From IMG/VR virus record IMGVR_UViG_3300044846_006394, positions 1 to 52,638 of that record: a stretch of 52,638 nucleotides of DNA. One strand, 5' to 3'. Below, one piece after another: positions 1 to 7,845 of the stretch. Each line of letters begins with the position of its first letter. Position 1 is the first letter of the stretch. The DNA is from a virus. The notes under the pieces are model-generated. The model had not been told where the DNA came from, did not search any database, and saw only the letters and a program-made list of their open reading frames with translations. Both the position numbers and the translations under genes were made by a program.

Positions 1-933
1 ATGGCCGATGTGAAGCAGCAACTCCTCGATGGTCTTCAGACGCTGACCGCTTCGGTCGGTGACCTCGCGCAGTCGAGGCAGAACATCGTCGTGCGGGCGC
101 TCATCCTCCGCGACTCAGGCGTCCTCGCGGACCAGGCCGGTGTGGCCGACTATGACCGTGCGCGAATCGTCACACTGACTGCGGCGCAGTCGTTCGACAG
201 GGCGGTGGACAAGCTCCCGATGGACGCCCGCACCGCCGTGCAGAAGGCGTTCAACGACGCGGTCGCGAAGTACCCGGCGGTCAACATCTCCTCGACCTCG
301 TTCGCGGAGATCATCGAACTCGCGGTGCCGCCCGTTCCCGAGGCGCTCTTCTCCGCACAGAGCAGCGCGGCCATCGAAGCGGTGGTCGCCGTCGAGCAGG
401 CGCGGTACCCGAAGACCGGCCCCTCGGGCGCCGTGTCGGGCCTCGGCTTCGCGTTCTTCGGGCCGCTCATCACCGGCTGCGGTACGGCCATCGCGGCCAC
501 CGCTGCGGCGACCGCTGGCATCGGCGGCATCGTCGTCGCCATCGGATGCGTGGCGGCGGCGGTCTATCTCGCGGTCAAGGCGTATGACCTCGCGACCGCC
601 GGTATCGATGCGGTCGTTGACCTGTTCGCACAGGACGTTGCCGTGTCGCGCAACGAGACCGAGCGGGTCAAGGCGCTCACCGAGAACCTGACGCGGCTCG
701 ACGAACTGACGAAGGGCATGACCCCCGAGGAGAAGGCCGAGGTCATCAAGCAGTACACCGCGCAGGGGCTGAAGCAGCCGAAGGCCGACAGCGGCCTTCC
801 GTGGGGCGTCATCGCAACGGTCGCCGCCGGTGTCGGCCTCTACCTGTTTTGGCCCACGCTTGTCGGCAAGGCCCGCTCGTTCCGCGCTTCTCAGCCCGCC
901 GTGGCCGGTCTGCGGCGCCGTCGTCGGAGGTAG
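1..933 (+). CDS. Membrane virion-type protein, Arg-rich C terminus
   Basis: This 310-residue protein is not a family I recognise. The first half is helical and polar. A long Gly/Ala-rich hydrophobic stretch at about residues 146-195 could span a membrane twice, and a single hydrophobic helix lies at about 270-287. The protein ends in AVAGLRRRRRR, so a VAGL motif sits directly before six arginines, the same arrangement seen at the ends of two minus-strand virion genes. The ATG is the very first base of the window, so any ribosome site lies outside it. The hydrophobic helices and basic tail suggest a membrane-associated virion component; that is inference from the neighbourhood. Confidence 0.7.
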   Translation: MADVKQQLLDGLQTLTASVGDLAQSRQNIVVRALILRDSGVLADQAGVADYDRARIVTLTAAQSFDRAVDKLPMDARTAVQKAFNDAVAKYPAVNISSTSFAEIIELAVPPVPEALFSAQSSAAIEAVVAVEQARYPKTGPSGAVSGLGFAFFGPLITGCGTAIAATAAATAGIGGIVVAIGCVAAAVYLAVKAYDLATAGIDAVVDLFAQDVAVSRNETERVKALTENLTRLDELTKGMTPEEKAEVIKQYTAQGLKQPKADSGLPWGVIATVAAGVGLYLFWPTLVGKARSFRASQPAVAGLRRRRRR

Positions 934-942
934 TCTCTGTCC

Positions 943-1269
943 ATGCTCACCGCACGACAGAACCTCATGGTCCGCTCGTCCCTTGCCATCGTGCAGAAGG
1001 TGGGGCCGTGGGGTCGCGGCGTCGAGGCTGACGGCGCGGGATACATCGAGGGCGCGAAGAACACAGGCTTCGACCAGGGCTTCGCCTGCGGCAACTGCGT
1101 TTTCATGCAGCCCGGACACCGCTGCGCCATCATCAAGGGGCGCATCGAGGAGGACGGCCTCTGCCGCCTCCATGTCATTCCGAACGACCGACTCACGCTC
1201 GGCGGTGCGCTGAGTGCGATGCCGAAGAACCGCATCGAGGCGACCATCGACGACGAGGAGAGTTCGTAA
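943..1269 (+). CDS. Small four-cysteine protein, HiPIP-like spacing
   Basis: The 108-residue protein carries four cysteines, C49, C52, C61 and C74, spaced C-x2-C-x8-C-x12-C. This resembles the compact cluster of small iron-sulfur (high-potential type) or zinc-binding domains found in several phage structural operons. No enzymatic motif is visible. GGAGG lies at about 925-929, a slightly long distance from the ATG. The stop codon overlaps the next start (TAATG), pointing to coupled translation with a 15-residue peptide. Metal binding is inferred from cysteine spacing only. Confidence 0.6.
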   Translation: MLTARQNLMVRSSLAIVQKVGPWGRGVEADGAGYIEGAKNTGFDQGFACGNCVFMQPGHRCAIIKGRIEEDGLCRLHVIPNDRLTLGGALSAMPKNRIEATIDDEESS

Positions 1270-1316
1270 TGTCCAAGTACCAGCGGTTGGAGCGCAAGCT
1301 GAAGCGGGGCCGCTGA
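1269..1316 (+). CDS. 15-residue basic peptide, coupled micro-ORF
   Basis: The reading frame encodes MSKYQRLERKLKRGR. Its ATG overlaps the upstream stop as TAATG and its TGA overlaps the next start as TGATG, so it fits exactly between two genes with one-base overlaps on both sides. Seven of fifteen residues are basic. It may be a real DNA-binding or virion micropeptide, or only a device that carries terminating ribosomes to the next start. Nothing else distinguishes these. Confidence 0.4.
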   Translation: MSKYQRLERKLKRGR

Positions 1317-1849
1317 TGCGTAGGTCGGCCTCTTGCGGCCTCGGCAGCGCCGGAAAGACCCTCGACCGTGCCGAGGCCGTGGCCATCGAGGCCGTGCGCG
1401 AACTGGACCATCGAGGCGTCCGCGCCTGCATCGTCGGGGGTCTCGCGGTCGTCGAACATGGCTACGCTCGCGCCACCGCCGATGTGGATCTGATGGTTGT
1501 CGAGTCGCACCGCGTCACCGGCACGCCGCTCGGCATCCCCGGCGTGAGCATGGAGGGCTGGGACGTTCCTGTGGATGTCCTCTACATCGACCCGAAGGCG
1601 TCGTTCCTGCGAGACGAGGTCATTGCGGCCTCGGGGCGCACGCCGCCGGTCCTCGCGCTGGAGCCGCTCATCTTTCTCAAGCTCTCGGCCTATCGCATGA
1701 AGGACCGCGCCGACATCGTCGAGCTTCTCAAGGTGGACATGGCTCGCGTCGAGGTGGTGCGTCGGTGGCTTGCGCGGCACGTTTCTGCCGACTTGCGCGA
1801 GCGGTTCGAGCGGGCCGTCGCGGCGGCAACCGAGGAGTTGGCAGAGTAG
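1316..1849 (+). CDS. Nucleotidyltransferase, minimal/AbiEii-like type
   Basis: This 177-residue protein has the pol-beta-like nucleotidyltransferase signature: a VGG turn at about residues 37-39, then TADVDLMV with the D-x-D metal ligands, then a third acidic strand in VDVLYID. A downstream FLKLSAYRMKDRADI helix matches the conserved K-x-x-D-x-x-D-I segment of the AbiEii/MNT group. Such proteins transfer NMPs to protein or RNA and often act in toxin-antitoxin or abortive-infection systems. Translation is probably coupled to the upstream micro-ORF. No antitoxin-like partner is adjacent, and its place inside a virion operon is unusual. It could be a moron gene. Confidence 0.72.
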   Translation: MRRSASCGLGSAGKTLDRAEAVAIEAVRELDHRGVRACIVGGLAVVEHGYARATADVDLMVVESHRVTGTPLGIPGVSMEGWDVPVDVLYIDPKASFLRDEVIAASGRTPPVLALEPLIFLKLSAYRMKDRADIVELLKVDMARVEVVRRWLARHVSADLRERFERAVAAATEELAE

Positions 1850-1893
1850 CGACCGGCTCAGCTACCATCGGCGCAGGGGAAGAAGGGTTCCCC

Positions 1894-2670
1894 ATGTCCG
1901 AAGACACTCGCCCCATCTGCCCTTGGCGCCTCGACGCCGAGGGCTTCACCTCCGATGTCGGAGAGCCGCCCGGAGGGTGCCGACTCCCCCCCGGTTTCAA
2001 GGGCTGGGTCTTTCGGGAGGCGCCGCCGGAAACAACCACCGCATGGCAGGAACCGCCCCCGCGTGCGAAACTGGTGCCCCGCAAAGCCGTGAAAGCGGCC
2101 CACAGAGAGGTTCCCATGTCGTTCCCCGTGTCCAACCCTGTCGCCGCCGTCGCGCCCGCTGACGACGCTCCTGCGGCCTCCCCTGCCGCACTCACCGCCT
2201 CGGTCGGCGTTCCTGCTGTCCCGTCCGCTGACGACCTTTCCCGCATTGCTGCACAGGCTGGCGGCGGAGCCACCGGCATCGTCATGGCGCTCGTCGCCGT
2301 CGTGGGCGGCGGCGGCGCCGTGTGGAAGTACCTGCAAAGCAAGCAGAAGGCTTCCGCGAAGAAGGACGAACTCGCGCATGAGCAGCGGATGAAGGAACTG
2401 GAGCTACAGGCCGACAATCAGAAGCGCGACGACGACAAGCATGGCGAGTGCGAGTCCAAGCGTGCGGCCCTCGGGGCCAAGGTCGAGAGCGCCGAGTCCC
2501 AGCTTCGGCTTGCGGAGCAGGCGCTGTCGAACCTGCGTGACCAAGTTGCCGCTCTGTCGGGCAAAATCGACAGCAGCAACGAGACCACCGACGACTACAC
2601 CAGCGTCCTCTCCAAGCGGATCACCAAGCTGGAGACCGCCGTGAAGGCGAAGAAGAAAGAGGACAAGTGA
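1894..2670 (+). CDS. Transmembrane coiled-coil protein, possible dual start
   Basis: The 258-residue form has a Pro-rich N-terminal region, one transmembrane helix at about 126-146 and a charged coiled coil from about 150 to the C terminus. A second in-frame ATG at 2116, after AGAGG, would make a 184-residue form with the same membrane helix. Both starts have similar contexts, GGGTTCCCC and GAGGTTCCC. The next gene is a smaller membrane/coiled-coil protein coupled by TGATG, so the two may interact through their coiled coils. A spanin-like or virion-vertex role is possible. Neither is proven. Confidence 0.65.
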   Translation: MSEDTRPICPWRLDAEGFTSDVGEPPGGCRLPPGFKGWVFREAPPETTTAWQEPPPRAKLVPRKAVKAAHREVPMSFPVSNPVAAVAPADDAPAASPAALTASVGVPAVPSADDLSRIAAQAGGGATGIVMALVAVVGGGGAVWKYLQSKQKASAKKDELAHEQRMKELELQADNQKRDDDKHGECESKRAALGAKVESAESQLRLAEQALSNLRDQVAALSGKIDSSNETTDDYTSVLSKRITKLETAVKAKKKEDK

Positions 2671-2954
2671 TGGGCTTCTTCATTGCGTTCCTCGGCATGG
2701 TCGCTGCGGCCATCGTCTACGCCTTCAAGGTCATCAGCGGTCAGACGAGAGAGGCCGAAGAGGCCGAGAAGAAGGCCGAAGAGGCCGGGGAGAAAGTCGA
2801 AGAGGCCAAGGCCGAAGTGAGCAACGTCGAGCGGGCCACCGCTCTCGTCCACGCCGAGGTCGAGAAGCGCCTCGCGGACCTGGACAAGCACATCGCGGAA
2901 GAGCGCGCCCGCGACACGGTCGATGTCGCGAACGACATCATCGGGGAGAAATGA
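2670..2954 (+). CDS. Small N-anchored coiled-coil protein
   Basis: The 94-residue protein begins with one membrane helix (about residues 2-21) and continues as a Glu/Lys/Ala-rich coiled coil. Its start overlaps the upstream stop as TGATG, and its own stop overlaps the next gene as ATGA. The layout mirrors the C-terminal half of its upstream neighbour, so the two may form a hetero-oligomer in a membrane. No known family was recognised. Confidence 0.62.
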   Translation: MGFFIAFLGMVAAAIVYAFKVISGQTREAEEAEKKAEEAGEKVEEAKAEVSNVERATALVHAEVEKRLADLDKHIAEERARDTVDVANDIIGEK

Positions 2955-3256
2955 CCATGTCGAAGGAACTGGAACTGACGCTGATGGAGCGTCGGTGGGT
3001 CGCGCAGGAAGGGCGTGACGGCGAGTGGGATGCCGGTCACGCTGCGGACCCCGACGACGTTCCGACCGTCGCTGAACTGGTCGAGTCCTACATGGAGTCA
3101 ACGTCGCGCCAGTTCGATGAACTGGACGACGGGTCGAAGCCCCGCGCCGCCGTCGTGCGAATGGGCGCACAGGCGTGGGCCGAGAACTGGCACATCTACG
3201 CACTGCGGCTGAAGCGTTCCTACGACGAGCGCCGTCGTCGTGACGAGGAGGGCTGA
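2951..3256 (+). CDS. Hypothetical acidic/charged small protein
   Basis: A 101-residue soluble protein with a Trp-containing helical core and an Arg-rich end (DERRRRDEEG). The ATG overlaps the upstream stop (ATGA). A second ATG six bases downstream (2957) is also possible. I recognise no family. Its tight coupling to the coiled-coil genes suggests the same structural or assembly unit. Confidence 0.55.
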   Translation: MTMSKELELTLMERRWVAQEGRDGEWDAGHAADPDDVPTVAELVESYMESTSRQFDELDDGSKPRAAVVRMGAQAWAENWHIYALRLKRSYDERRRRDEEG

Positions 3257-3257
3257 T

Positions 3258-4103
3258 ATGACGAAGCGTCGTCGGAACCTGCACGGTCTCGGGGCCGTCG
3301 AGGGCGAGAAGGTCGAGTACTTCCTGCCCGCGTCTATCGTGAACGCACTGGGCGGCGGAAAGGCCATCGCGTTCTGTGCCTCGAACGTCGAGGACTATCT
3401 GCCGGTCCTTGAGTACAAGTCGAAGGTGGCGGCGCGAAAGTCCGAGCGGGCCGCGCAGACTGCGGAGCGCCTCAACGACCCCAAGTTCCGAGCGGGCTGG
3501 AGCGAGAGCTACACCGCAGTCATCGAGCGCAAGGCGGCGGGACAGGCCCGAGCCGCGAAGACGCGGGCCAAGGCGGGCGACATCTTCACGCAGACCGCCG
3601 ACGAGATTCGCAAAGACCTCGCCGCCATTCGCGCCAAGGGCATCACCGGCCCCATTCCTGCGTGCGTCTACCGCACGACGGGCAAGTACGGCGACCGGCT
3701 CAAGAGCGCCGAGAAGCGGGCGAATGTCAGCCATGAACGGTTCCACGCTGACGCTCGCCGCGAGGAGTACAAGCTCGGCGTGCCGAGGCACTCCTGCGAC
3801 AGCAAGATTGCAAAGGTGCTGGAGCCGCTGTTCGACCCGGAACTGGTGAGGTTCTCGCGGACCTACTGGTCCCCGAGTGGCCGCGCTTCCGCCGAGGAAA
3901 TCCTCGCTCGGGCCGAAGAGGTCATCCACGCCTGCAACGCCTCGACCTCCGACTGCACCGAGGTCATCGGGCGCGTGAACGATTGGTTCGTTTCCAAGAA
4001 GAAGCCGGAACTGGCGCAGTCGTTCGTCGAGGCGGTCGCCGGGGTGAAGGCGAAACACGCAACTCCGCTCGCCGCGTTCCGCGCTGCGTGCAAGGTGAAG
4101 TGA
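3258..4103 (+). CDS. Virion-type protein with KRRRNLHGLG leader
   Basis: The 281-residue protein starts MTKRRRNLHGLGAVEG, an Arg-rich N terminus followed by L-H-G-L-G, the motif shared by many small proteins in this window. The body is mainly helical and Lys/Arg/Ala-rich, with three cysteines in the middle and C-terminal half. The internal ATG at 3258 was chosen because it follows the previous stop directly and gives the characteristic leader. No catalytic motif was recognised. A DNA-binding or minor virion protein is the likeliest reading, by inference. Confidence 0.6.
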   Translation: MTKRRRNLHGLGAVEGEKVEYFLPASIVNALGGGKAIAFCASNVEDYLPVLEYKSKVAARKSERAAQTAERLNDPKFRAGWSESYTAVIERKAAGQARAAKTRAKAGDIFTQTADEIRKDLAAIRAKGITGPIPACVYRTTGKYGDRLKSAEKRANVSHERFHADARREEYKLGVPRHSCDSKIAKVLEPLFDPELVRFSRTYWSPSGRASAEEILARAEEVIHACNASTSDCTEVIGRVNDWFVSKKKPELAQSFVEAVAGVKAKHATPLAAFRAACKVK

Positions 4104-4294
4104 TGGCTCCGCTGTACTCGTGGAAATGCCCCTCGGGCCACCACTTCGACCAGCCGGTCAAGCTCGACCTCTCGGACGCCCCGGTCGCGTGCGACTTCCC
4201 GATGCCCGAAGGCGTGCCCTGTGCTCAGCCCGTCGAGCGCACGCTGACGGCCCCGTCGCGCTCGTTCCCCGGCGCCGATAGCTGGAGGCGCTGA
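4103..4294 (+). CDS. FmdB-like zinc-ribbon mini-protein
   Basis: This 63-residue protein starts MAPLYSWKCPSGHHFD, very like the FmdB/putative regulatory zinc-ribbon family, which usually reads MPxYEYxCxxCGHxFE. Here the first knuckle is C-x2-GH rather than C-x2-C, and further cysteines lie near residues 30 and 40. The C terminus has the Ser-rich TAPS segment typical of phage members. It is coupled on both sides by TGATG overlaps. Zinc binding and a regulatory or assembly role are family-level inferences. Confidence 0.6.
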   Translation: MAPLYSWKCPSGHHFDQPVKLDLSDAPVACDFPMPEGVPCAQPVERTLTAPSRSFPGADSWRR

Positions 4295-4722
4295 TGGCAC
4301 TCGGGCGCCTCATCTTCGATGCGAAGGGGTCGGGCAGCTACTTGCTCGTCTACCGGCTAGAGGACGCGAAGGGGTTGGGCCTTTATCGTGGGCGCTGGCG
4401 CATCCAAGAGACCATCGAAGAGTGGGCCTACGAGAACGGCTTCGGTGACGAGTGGAACGCAGAAGCTCTCGAGTATGACTACGGTCAACCACTCCCCGAA
4501 TCCGACTTCGTTCGTTCCGAATGGGCGGGCCTCTCAGAGGCAGAACGCAGCCGATTCCTCTTCGGCTTTCCCGACGCAGACGGTGCGCGTGCCTGGTTTG
4601 GGCCGGTGCGCCTGCGTATCTACGAGCGGTTTGGCTTCCACGTTGTGCCTCGCAAGGCCCGCAAAGCGTACCTGTCCAAGTCGAAGCGCCAGTTGATATT
4701 CCTGCCCTACGAAGGAGACTGA
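4294..4722 (+). CDS. Hypothetical 142-residue protein
   Basis: A soluble protein rich in aromatic and charged residues, with no membrane helix, signal or cysteine cluster. It starts on the A of the upstream TGA and is followed by a well-spaced GAAGGAG ribosome site for the next gene. No family was recognised. It shares the operon with lysis/entry-type genes downstream, which is the only hint of role. Confidence 0.55.
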   Translation: MALGRLIFDAKGSGSYLLVYRLEDAKGLGLYRGRWRIQETIEEWAYENGFGDEWNAEALEYDYGQPLPESDFVRSEWAGLSEAERSRFLFGFPDADGARAWFGPVRLRIYERFGFHVVPRKARKAYLSKSKRQLIFLPYEGD

Positions 4723-4724
4723 AG

Positions 4725-4937
4725 ATGCGCCAACTCGCTGCCAGCCCCGAAGCCTCACCGTCGCTGTTCCCGCTCGCGTTGACTGCCGCAGCGGTCATCG
4801 CGGCCATCGAATACCCCATCTCCCAGTACTACTCGACGGTCCCGCCGACGACGACCGCGAAGCGGATGGCGATTGCGGGCGGCATGGCCTTCGTCGCAGT
4901 CCTCGTTGCAGGCGCGTTCCTGCGCCGAAAAGACTGA
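4725..4937 (+). CDS. Two-helix membrane protein, holin candidate
   Basis: The 70-residue protein has two hydrophobic helices, at about residues 14-30 and 46-64, separated by a short polar loop, and a basic end (LRRKD). This size and topology fit small holins, and a signal-peptide protein and a lytic transglycosylase follow immediately. A small virion membrane protein is an equally good alternative in a membrane-containing virus. GAAGGAG precedes the ATG at good spacing, and the stop overlaps the next start (TGATG). Confidence 0.55.
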   Translation: MRQLAASPEASPSLFPLALTAAAVIAAIEYPISQYYSTVPPTTTAKRMAIAGGMAFVAVLVAGAFLRRKD

Positions 4938-5380
4938 TGCGCCTCTTCGTCGCCACAGTCTTCCTCGCGTGCGCCCCGCTGCTGGCACGGGCCGAAGAGC
5001 AGCCGTGCAAGGCCAGTGGGGCCACGGTCGTCTGCCAGCGGGCGGGGTTCGACACGCTCGTCGGGAAGCTGCTCGACGCACGCAAGGCGGCGCAGGAATG
5101 CGTACTGCGGTCAGAATCGAGTACTGCCGACGCCACAGTACTCAAAACGAGGCTCAGCCTCGCCAGTGCCGAGCGTGACAAGGCGCTCGCGGATGTCACG
5201 GTCCTGCGGTCGAGGCCGGTTCCCTACGGGCGCCGCCTCGCCGCCGTGGGCCTCGGAACGGTGAGCGGGTTGGCGGGGTCGCTCGGAGCGAGTGCATCAT
5301 CCGAGGTTGCAACGGCGAGCCTTTTCTCCGTTGCCATCGTGAGCGCGGCCACGGCGGTCGTCCTCGTTCTCTCGGAGTGA
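4937..5380 (+). CDS. Secreted/membrane protein with signal peptide
   Basis: This 147-residue protein starts with a clear signal peptide (MRLFVATVFLACAPLLARA), followed by a helical segment with three cysteines at about residues 24, 33 and 55, a short coiled coil, and two C-terminal hydrophobic stretches. The arrangement is compatible with an inner-membrane or periplasmic lysis component such as a spanin subunit. Its position between a holin-like gene and a lytic transglycosylase supports a lysis role, but no family match is claimed. Confidence 0.55.
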   Translation: MRLFVATVFLACAPLLARAEEQPCKASGATVVCQRAGFDTLVGKLLDARKAAQECVLRSESSTADATVLKTRLSLASAERDKALADVTVLRSRPVPYGRRLAAVGLGTVSGLAGSLGASASSEVATASLFSVAIVSAATAVVLVLSE

Positions 5381-5383
5381 GCC

Positions 5384-6058
5384 ATGACCCTGTCCCTTGC
5401 GAAGCCCCTCCCGAAGGGCGCCGAATACCTTGCCGATGTCGCTGAGAAGGCGGGCGTTGACGGCCACGTTTCGCCCTACCTGCTCCTCGGCATCTGCTAC
5501 GCCGAGAGCGCCTTCGGCGCGGCGCTGAAGCCCCCGACGCCCGAGGGCAGCGGCGACTTCATCGCTCGCCCGGCGACCCCCGACCGCAACGCGAAGATGG
5601 CGAAGCAGCCGCTTCCCGGCGTCGTGAGGAAGGTGCTGCCCGAGGGCATCAAGGCGCGGAAACTCGCAGGGCCGGTCGATGCGTGGGTGCCGACGACGAC
5701 CGGCTGGGGCTGCGGCCTGATGCAGTTCGACTACGAAGCCCACTTCGACTTCTGCGCGAGCGGTGCGTGGAAAGACCCCGCGAAGGTCTTCGCGCAGGCG
5801 TGCAAGCTGCTCACGGGCAACCGCAAGTACATCGCGGGCAAGCTCCCGAAGCTCGACGCCGCTGCGCTCGCTCACGCGACCATCGCCTCCTACAACGCGG
5901 GCGCGGGGCGCGTCGTGAAGTTCCTCACCGAGGGCAAGGCGCTGGACGCCGCTACGTTCCATCCGGGCTACGTCGCGAAGATCTGCGCGAAAGCCGAAGA
6001 CCTCGCGGGCGCCTCAGGGGCGTGGATGTTCCCCACGGCGCCGGTCCCGATGGTGTAG
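5384..6058 (+). CDS. Lytic transglycosylase (SLT-like endolysin)
   Basis: The 224-residue protein has the lysozyme-like transglycosylase motifs in order: catalytic Glu41 in CYAESAFG, GLMQ at 111-114, and SYNAGAG at 169-175. These enzymes cut the MurNAc-GlcNAc bond of peptidoglycan and leave 1,6-anhydro ends. There is no signal peptide or membrane helix, so it would need a holin or serve inside the virion. It lies just after a holin-like and a secreted gene, which suggests the endolysin of a lysis cassette. A second, membrane-anchored transglycosylase occurs at 15478. Confidence 0.85.
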   Translation: MTLSLAKPLPKGAEYLADVAEKAGVDGHVSPYLLLGICYAESAFGAALKPPTPEGSGDFIARPATPDRNAKMAKQPLPGVVRKVLPEGIKARKLAGPVDAWVPTTTGWGCGLMQFDYEAHFDFCASGAWKDPAKVFAQACKLLTGNRKYIAGKLPKLDAAALAHATIASYNAGAGRVVKFLTEGKALDAATFHPGYVAKICAKAEDLAGASGAWMFPTAPVPMV

Positions 6059-6061
6059 CCG

Positions 6062-6763
6062 GTGGGCAACCTCGACAGTCGTCGCATCCTGTTCATCGGG
6101 GACTCGCTCTCGGTCGCCAACTTCGGCCCTCGGCTGGAGGGCAACCTCGCGGCGCAAGGCGCCGAGGTGCTGCGTGACGCAAAGGTCGGGCGGTCGGTGC
6201 GCTGGTTCTATGCGAACGGCGGGAAGCTCGACGCCGGTCGCCTCCCTGGCCTCGTTCGCGACATCGACCCGACCGATGTCGTCATGGCCCTCGGGACGAA
6301 CGACGCAGGCTTCGGCCCCGCTGACGGCCTCAAGTGGTGGTCCCGATTCATGGGGGACATCCGCAAGGACGCAAGCGGCCCCGTCCGCTTCTACTGGGTG
6401 ACGCCGCCCGAGTTCGACGAGCGGGCGGGCAAGGTGAAGACGAACGTCGAGGCCATCCGAGAGCCTCTTGCCGCCCTGTTCGACGGCGTCGTGGACTCAC
6501 AGCCGCTGACGCTCGACCTCACGCTCCCGCCGCAGGGTCGCTCCTCGGACTACATCCACTTCGCGAAGAAGGCGGCAGGCGAGCTTTGGGCCGACCGGGT
6601 GACCGAGCAACTGCTCAGCGTCCTGCATGGAACTACTCAGCCGCCGAAGACCGGCATGAACGAACCGCCGATGCTGCCGCCCAAGTCGAACGCCTCGGCG
6701 GTCGCCCTCGTTGGCGGCGTCATTGCGCTTGCCATCCTCCTCGCGAGGCTCACGCGCCGGTGA
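6062..6763 (+). CDS. SGNH/GDSL hydrolase with C-terminal membrane anchor
   Basis: The 233-residue protein shows SGNH-hydrolase blocks: GDSL at 13-16 (nucleophile Ser15), GTND at 78-81 and D-x-x-H at 163-166. A single transmembrane helix at about 211-228 ends in RLTRR. Such enzymes remove acyl groups from polysaccharides, peptidoglycan or lipids. Anchoring to a membrane beside two transglycosylases suggests a role at the cell wall during entry or release, for example deacetylation that exposes glycan to the lytic enzyme. The start is GTG. A late-type promoter motif follows the stop. Confidence 0.82.
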   Translation: MGNLDSRRILFIGDSLSVANFGPRLEGNLAAQGAEVLRDAKVGRSVRWFYANGGKLDAGRLPGLVRDIDPTDVVMALGTNDAGFGPADGLKWWSRFMGDIRKDASGPVRFYWVTPPEFDERAGKVKTNVEAIREPLAALFDGVVDSQPLTLDLTLPPQGRSSDYIHFAKKAAGELWADRVTEQLLSVLHGTTQPPKTGMNEPPMLPPKSNASAVALVGGVIALAILLARLTRR

Positions 6764-6769
6764 CCGTTC

Positions 6770-6789
6770 GCCCACATTGAAAAATCGGA
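6770..6789 (+). promoter_or_regulatory. Late promoter-like motif, copy 1
   Basis: GCCCACATTGAAAAATC followed by GGA occurs about 80 bases before the ATG at 6871. The same 20-bp core, with one mismatch, recurs at 7861 and 8209, each time before a virion-type gene. TTGAAA could be a -35 element, but no TATAAT-like -10 lies 16-18 bases downstream, so an alternative sigma factor or a virus-encoded activator may be needed. Confidence 0.6.
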
Positions 6790-6870
6790 ACCTCGCGGCA
6801 GACTGCTCACGCTCCCCGAACGCGGGAGCCGCCTCGGCAGGTCGCTGGGGATGAACGCTCGGAGTCTCTC

Positions 6871-7320
6871 ATGGCCGTTCTTACCCTCACCGCTGCTGCA
6901 ATGCCCCAGGTTGGCGCCAACGACGTCGTCGGCGATGTCGCCTCGACCCCCACCAGCTACGTCTTCGACGGCGTGAAGGCTGCGAAGAACAGCAACGGCA
7001 CCAACAGCGCCTCCTACACCTACGCGGGCGGCTCGGTCGGCGCCGACACCATCGCGAACGCGGAGCTTCTCAAGGGCGTCTACGACAGCGCCACGCAGAT
7101 TGCCTCGTCGCCGCGCCTGTACGAGTTCCTCTCGGCCAGCTACGTCACGCAGGTTGCGCTCGACGCGGCCATCGCGGCCCTCGGTATCGTGCAGTCGTCC
7201 AACGGCGCCTCGCTCCTGCGCTTCGTGACGGCGGCTCCGGGCGTCCCGACCGCGACCATCACGACGCAGGCCGCGACCGGCTCCATCCGCATCGCGCTCG
7301 GCGCCAGCATCGGCGCGTAG
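6871..7320 (+). CDS. Abundant virion protein candidate (149 aa)
   Basis: A small, Ala/Ser/Thr-rich, beta-prone protein without charged clusters, cysteines or membrane helices, as expected of a capsid or decoration protein. It has its own late promoter-like motif upstream and a strong intrinsic terminator just downstream, so it is a monocistronic, probably highly expressed gene. No family was recognised. It could be a major structural protein, a spike base or a decoration protein. Confidence 0.6.
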   Translation: MAVLTLTAAAMPQVGANDVVGDVASTPTSYVFDGVKAAKNSNGTNSASYTYAGGSVGADTIANAELLKGVYDSATQIASSPRLYEFLSASYVTQVALDAAIAALGIVQSSNGASLLRFVTAAPGVPTATITTQAATGSIRIALGASIGA

Positions 7321-7357
7321 TTCGCGCTCCCATCTTCGGGCCTCCCCTCCCGAGGAA

Positions 7358-7403
7358 GCTGCGCCCCCCTCGGCCCCTGCGCCGGTGGGGGCGCAGCCCT
7401 TTT
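7358..7403 (+). terminator. Intrinsic terminator after the 149-aa virion gene
   Basis: GCTGCGCCCCC at 7358-7368 pairs perfectly with GGGGGCGCAGC at 7387-7397, an 11-bp GC-rich stem, followed by CCTTTTC. This fits rho-independent termination and isolates the 6871-7320 gene from the next one. Confidence 0.75.
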
Positions 7404-7419
7404 CAGCCCCGGAGGAACC

Positions 7420-7845
7420 ATGCCGTGCATCAAAGGACGAACCGACTCAGCCCTGTGGGAAGCCGCCAAGGCAACAGCGCGTCAGCGGGCCTGCCGGAAG
7501 AACAGCGCACGCTGCGGAACATGGGACGCTCGCATGGCGCAGGACTCAGGCCGCATCTACCGCGAGCAGGGTGGCGGCTATTGCGGCGAGCGCACCAAGG
7601 CCCAGCGGTCGATGAAGAAATGGACCGGCGAGAAATGGACGACCGCCTCGGGCCGACCTGCGTGCGAGCGCGTGACGAAGTCGGGAACCTGCGCCGACCG
7701 ATACCTTCCCGCCGCCGCGTGGACCTCGCTCACGCCCGCTGAACGACGCGCCACACAGGCTGCAAAAGCGCGCGGCAAGAAGCAGTTCGTCCCCAACGCA
7801 CCTGCCGCAAAACGAGCCGGTCGAAAGGCGCGTCGAACCCGCTGA
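7420..7845 (+). CDS. DUF5872-like basic protein
   Basis: This 141-residue, Lys/Arg-rich protein contains, in order, GGGYC, MKKWTGEKWTTASGRP, RYLPAAAWTSLTP and KKQFVPN. From memory this is the pattern of the small basic DUF5872-type proteins found in large DNA viruses and some phages, with function unknown. High charge suggests binding to nucleic acid, perhaps in the virion. GGAGG precedes the ATG. Its stop codon lies within a 16-bp palindrome that I interpret as an operator. The family assignment is from motif recall and should be confirmed. Confidence 0.6.
   Translation: MPCIKGRTDSALWEAAKATARQRACRKNSARCGTWDARMAQDSGRIYREQGGGYCGERTKAQRSMKKWTGEKWTTASGRPACERVTKSGTCADRYLPAAAWTSLTPAERRATQAAKARGKKQFVPNAPAAKRAGRKARRTR

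Noticed and set aside
6777-6805. Ordinary sigma70 promoter formed by TTGAAA in the late motif
   Set aside because: No -10-like hexamer lies 16-18 bases downstream in any of the three copies.
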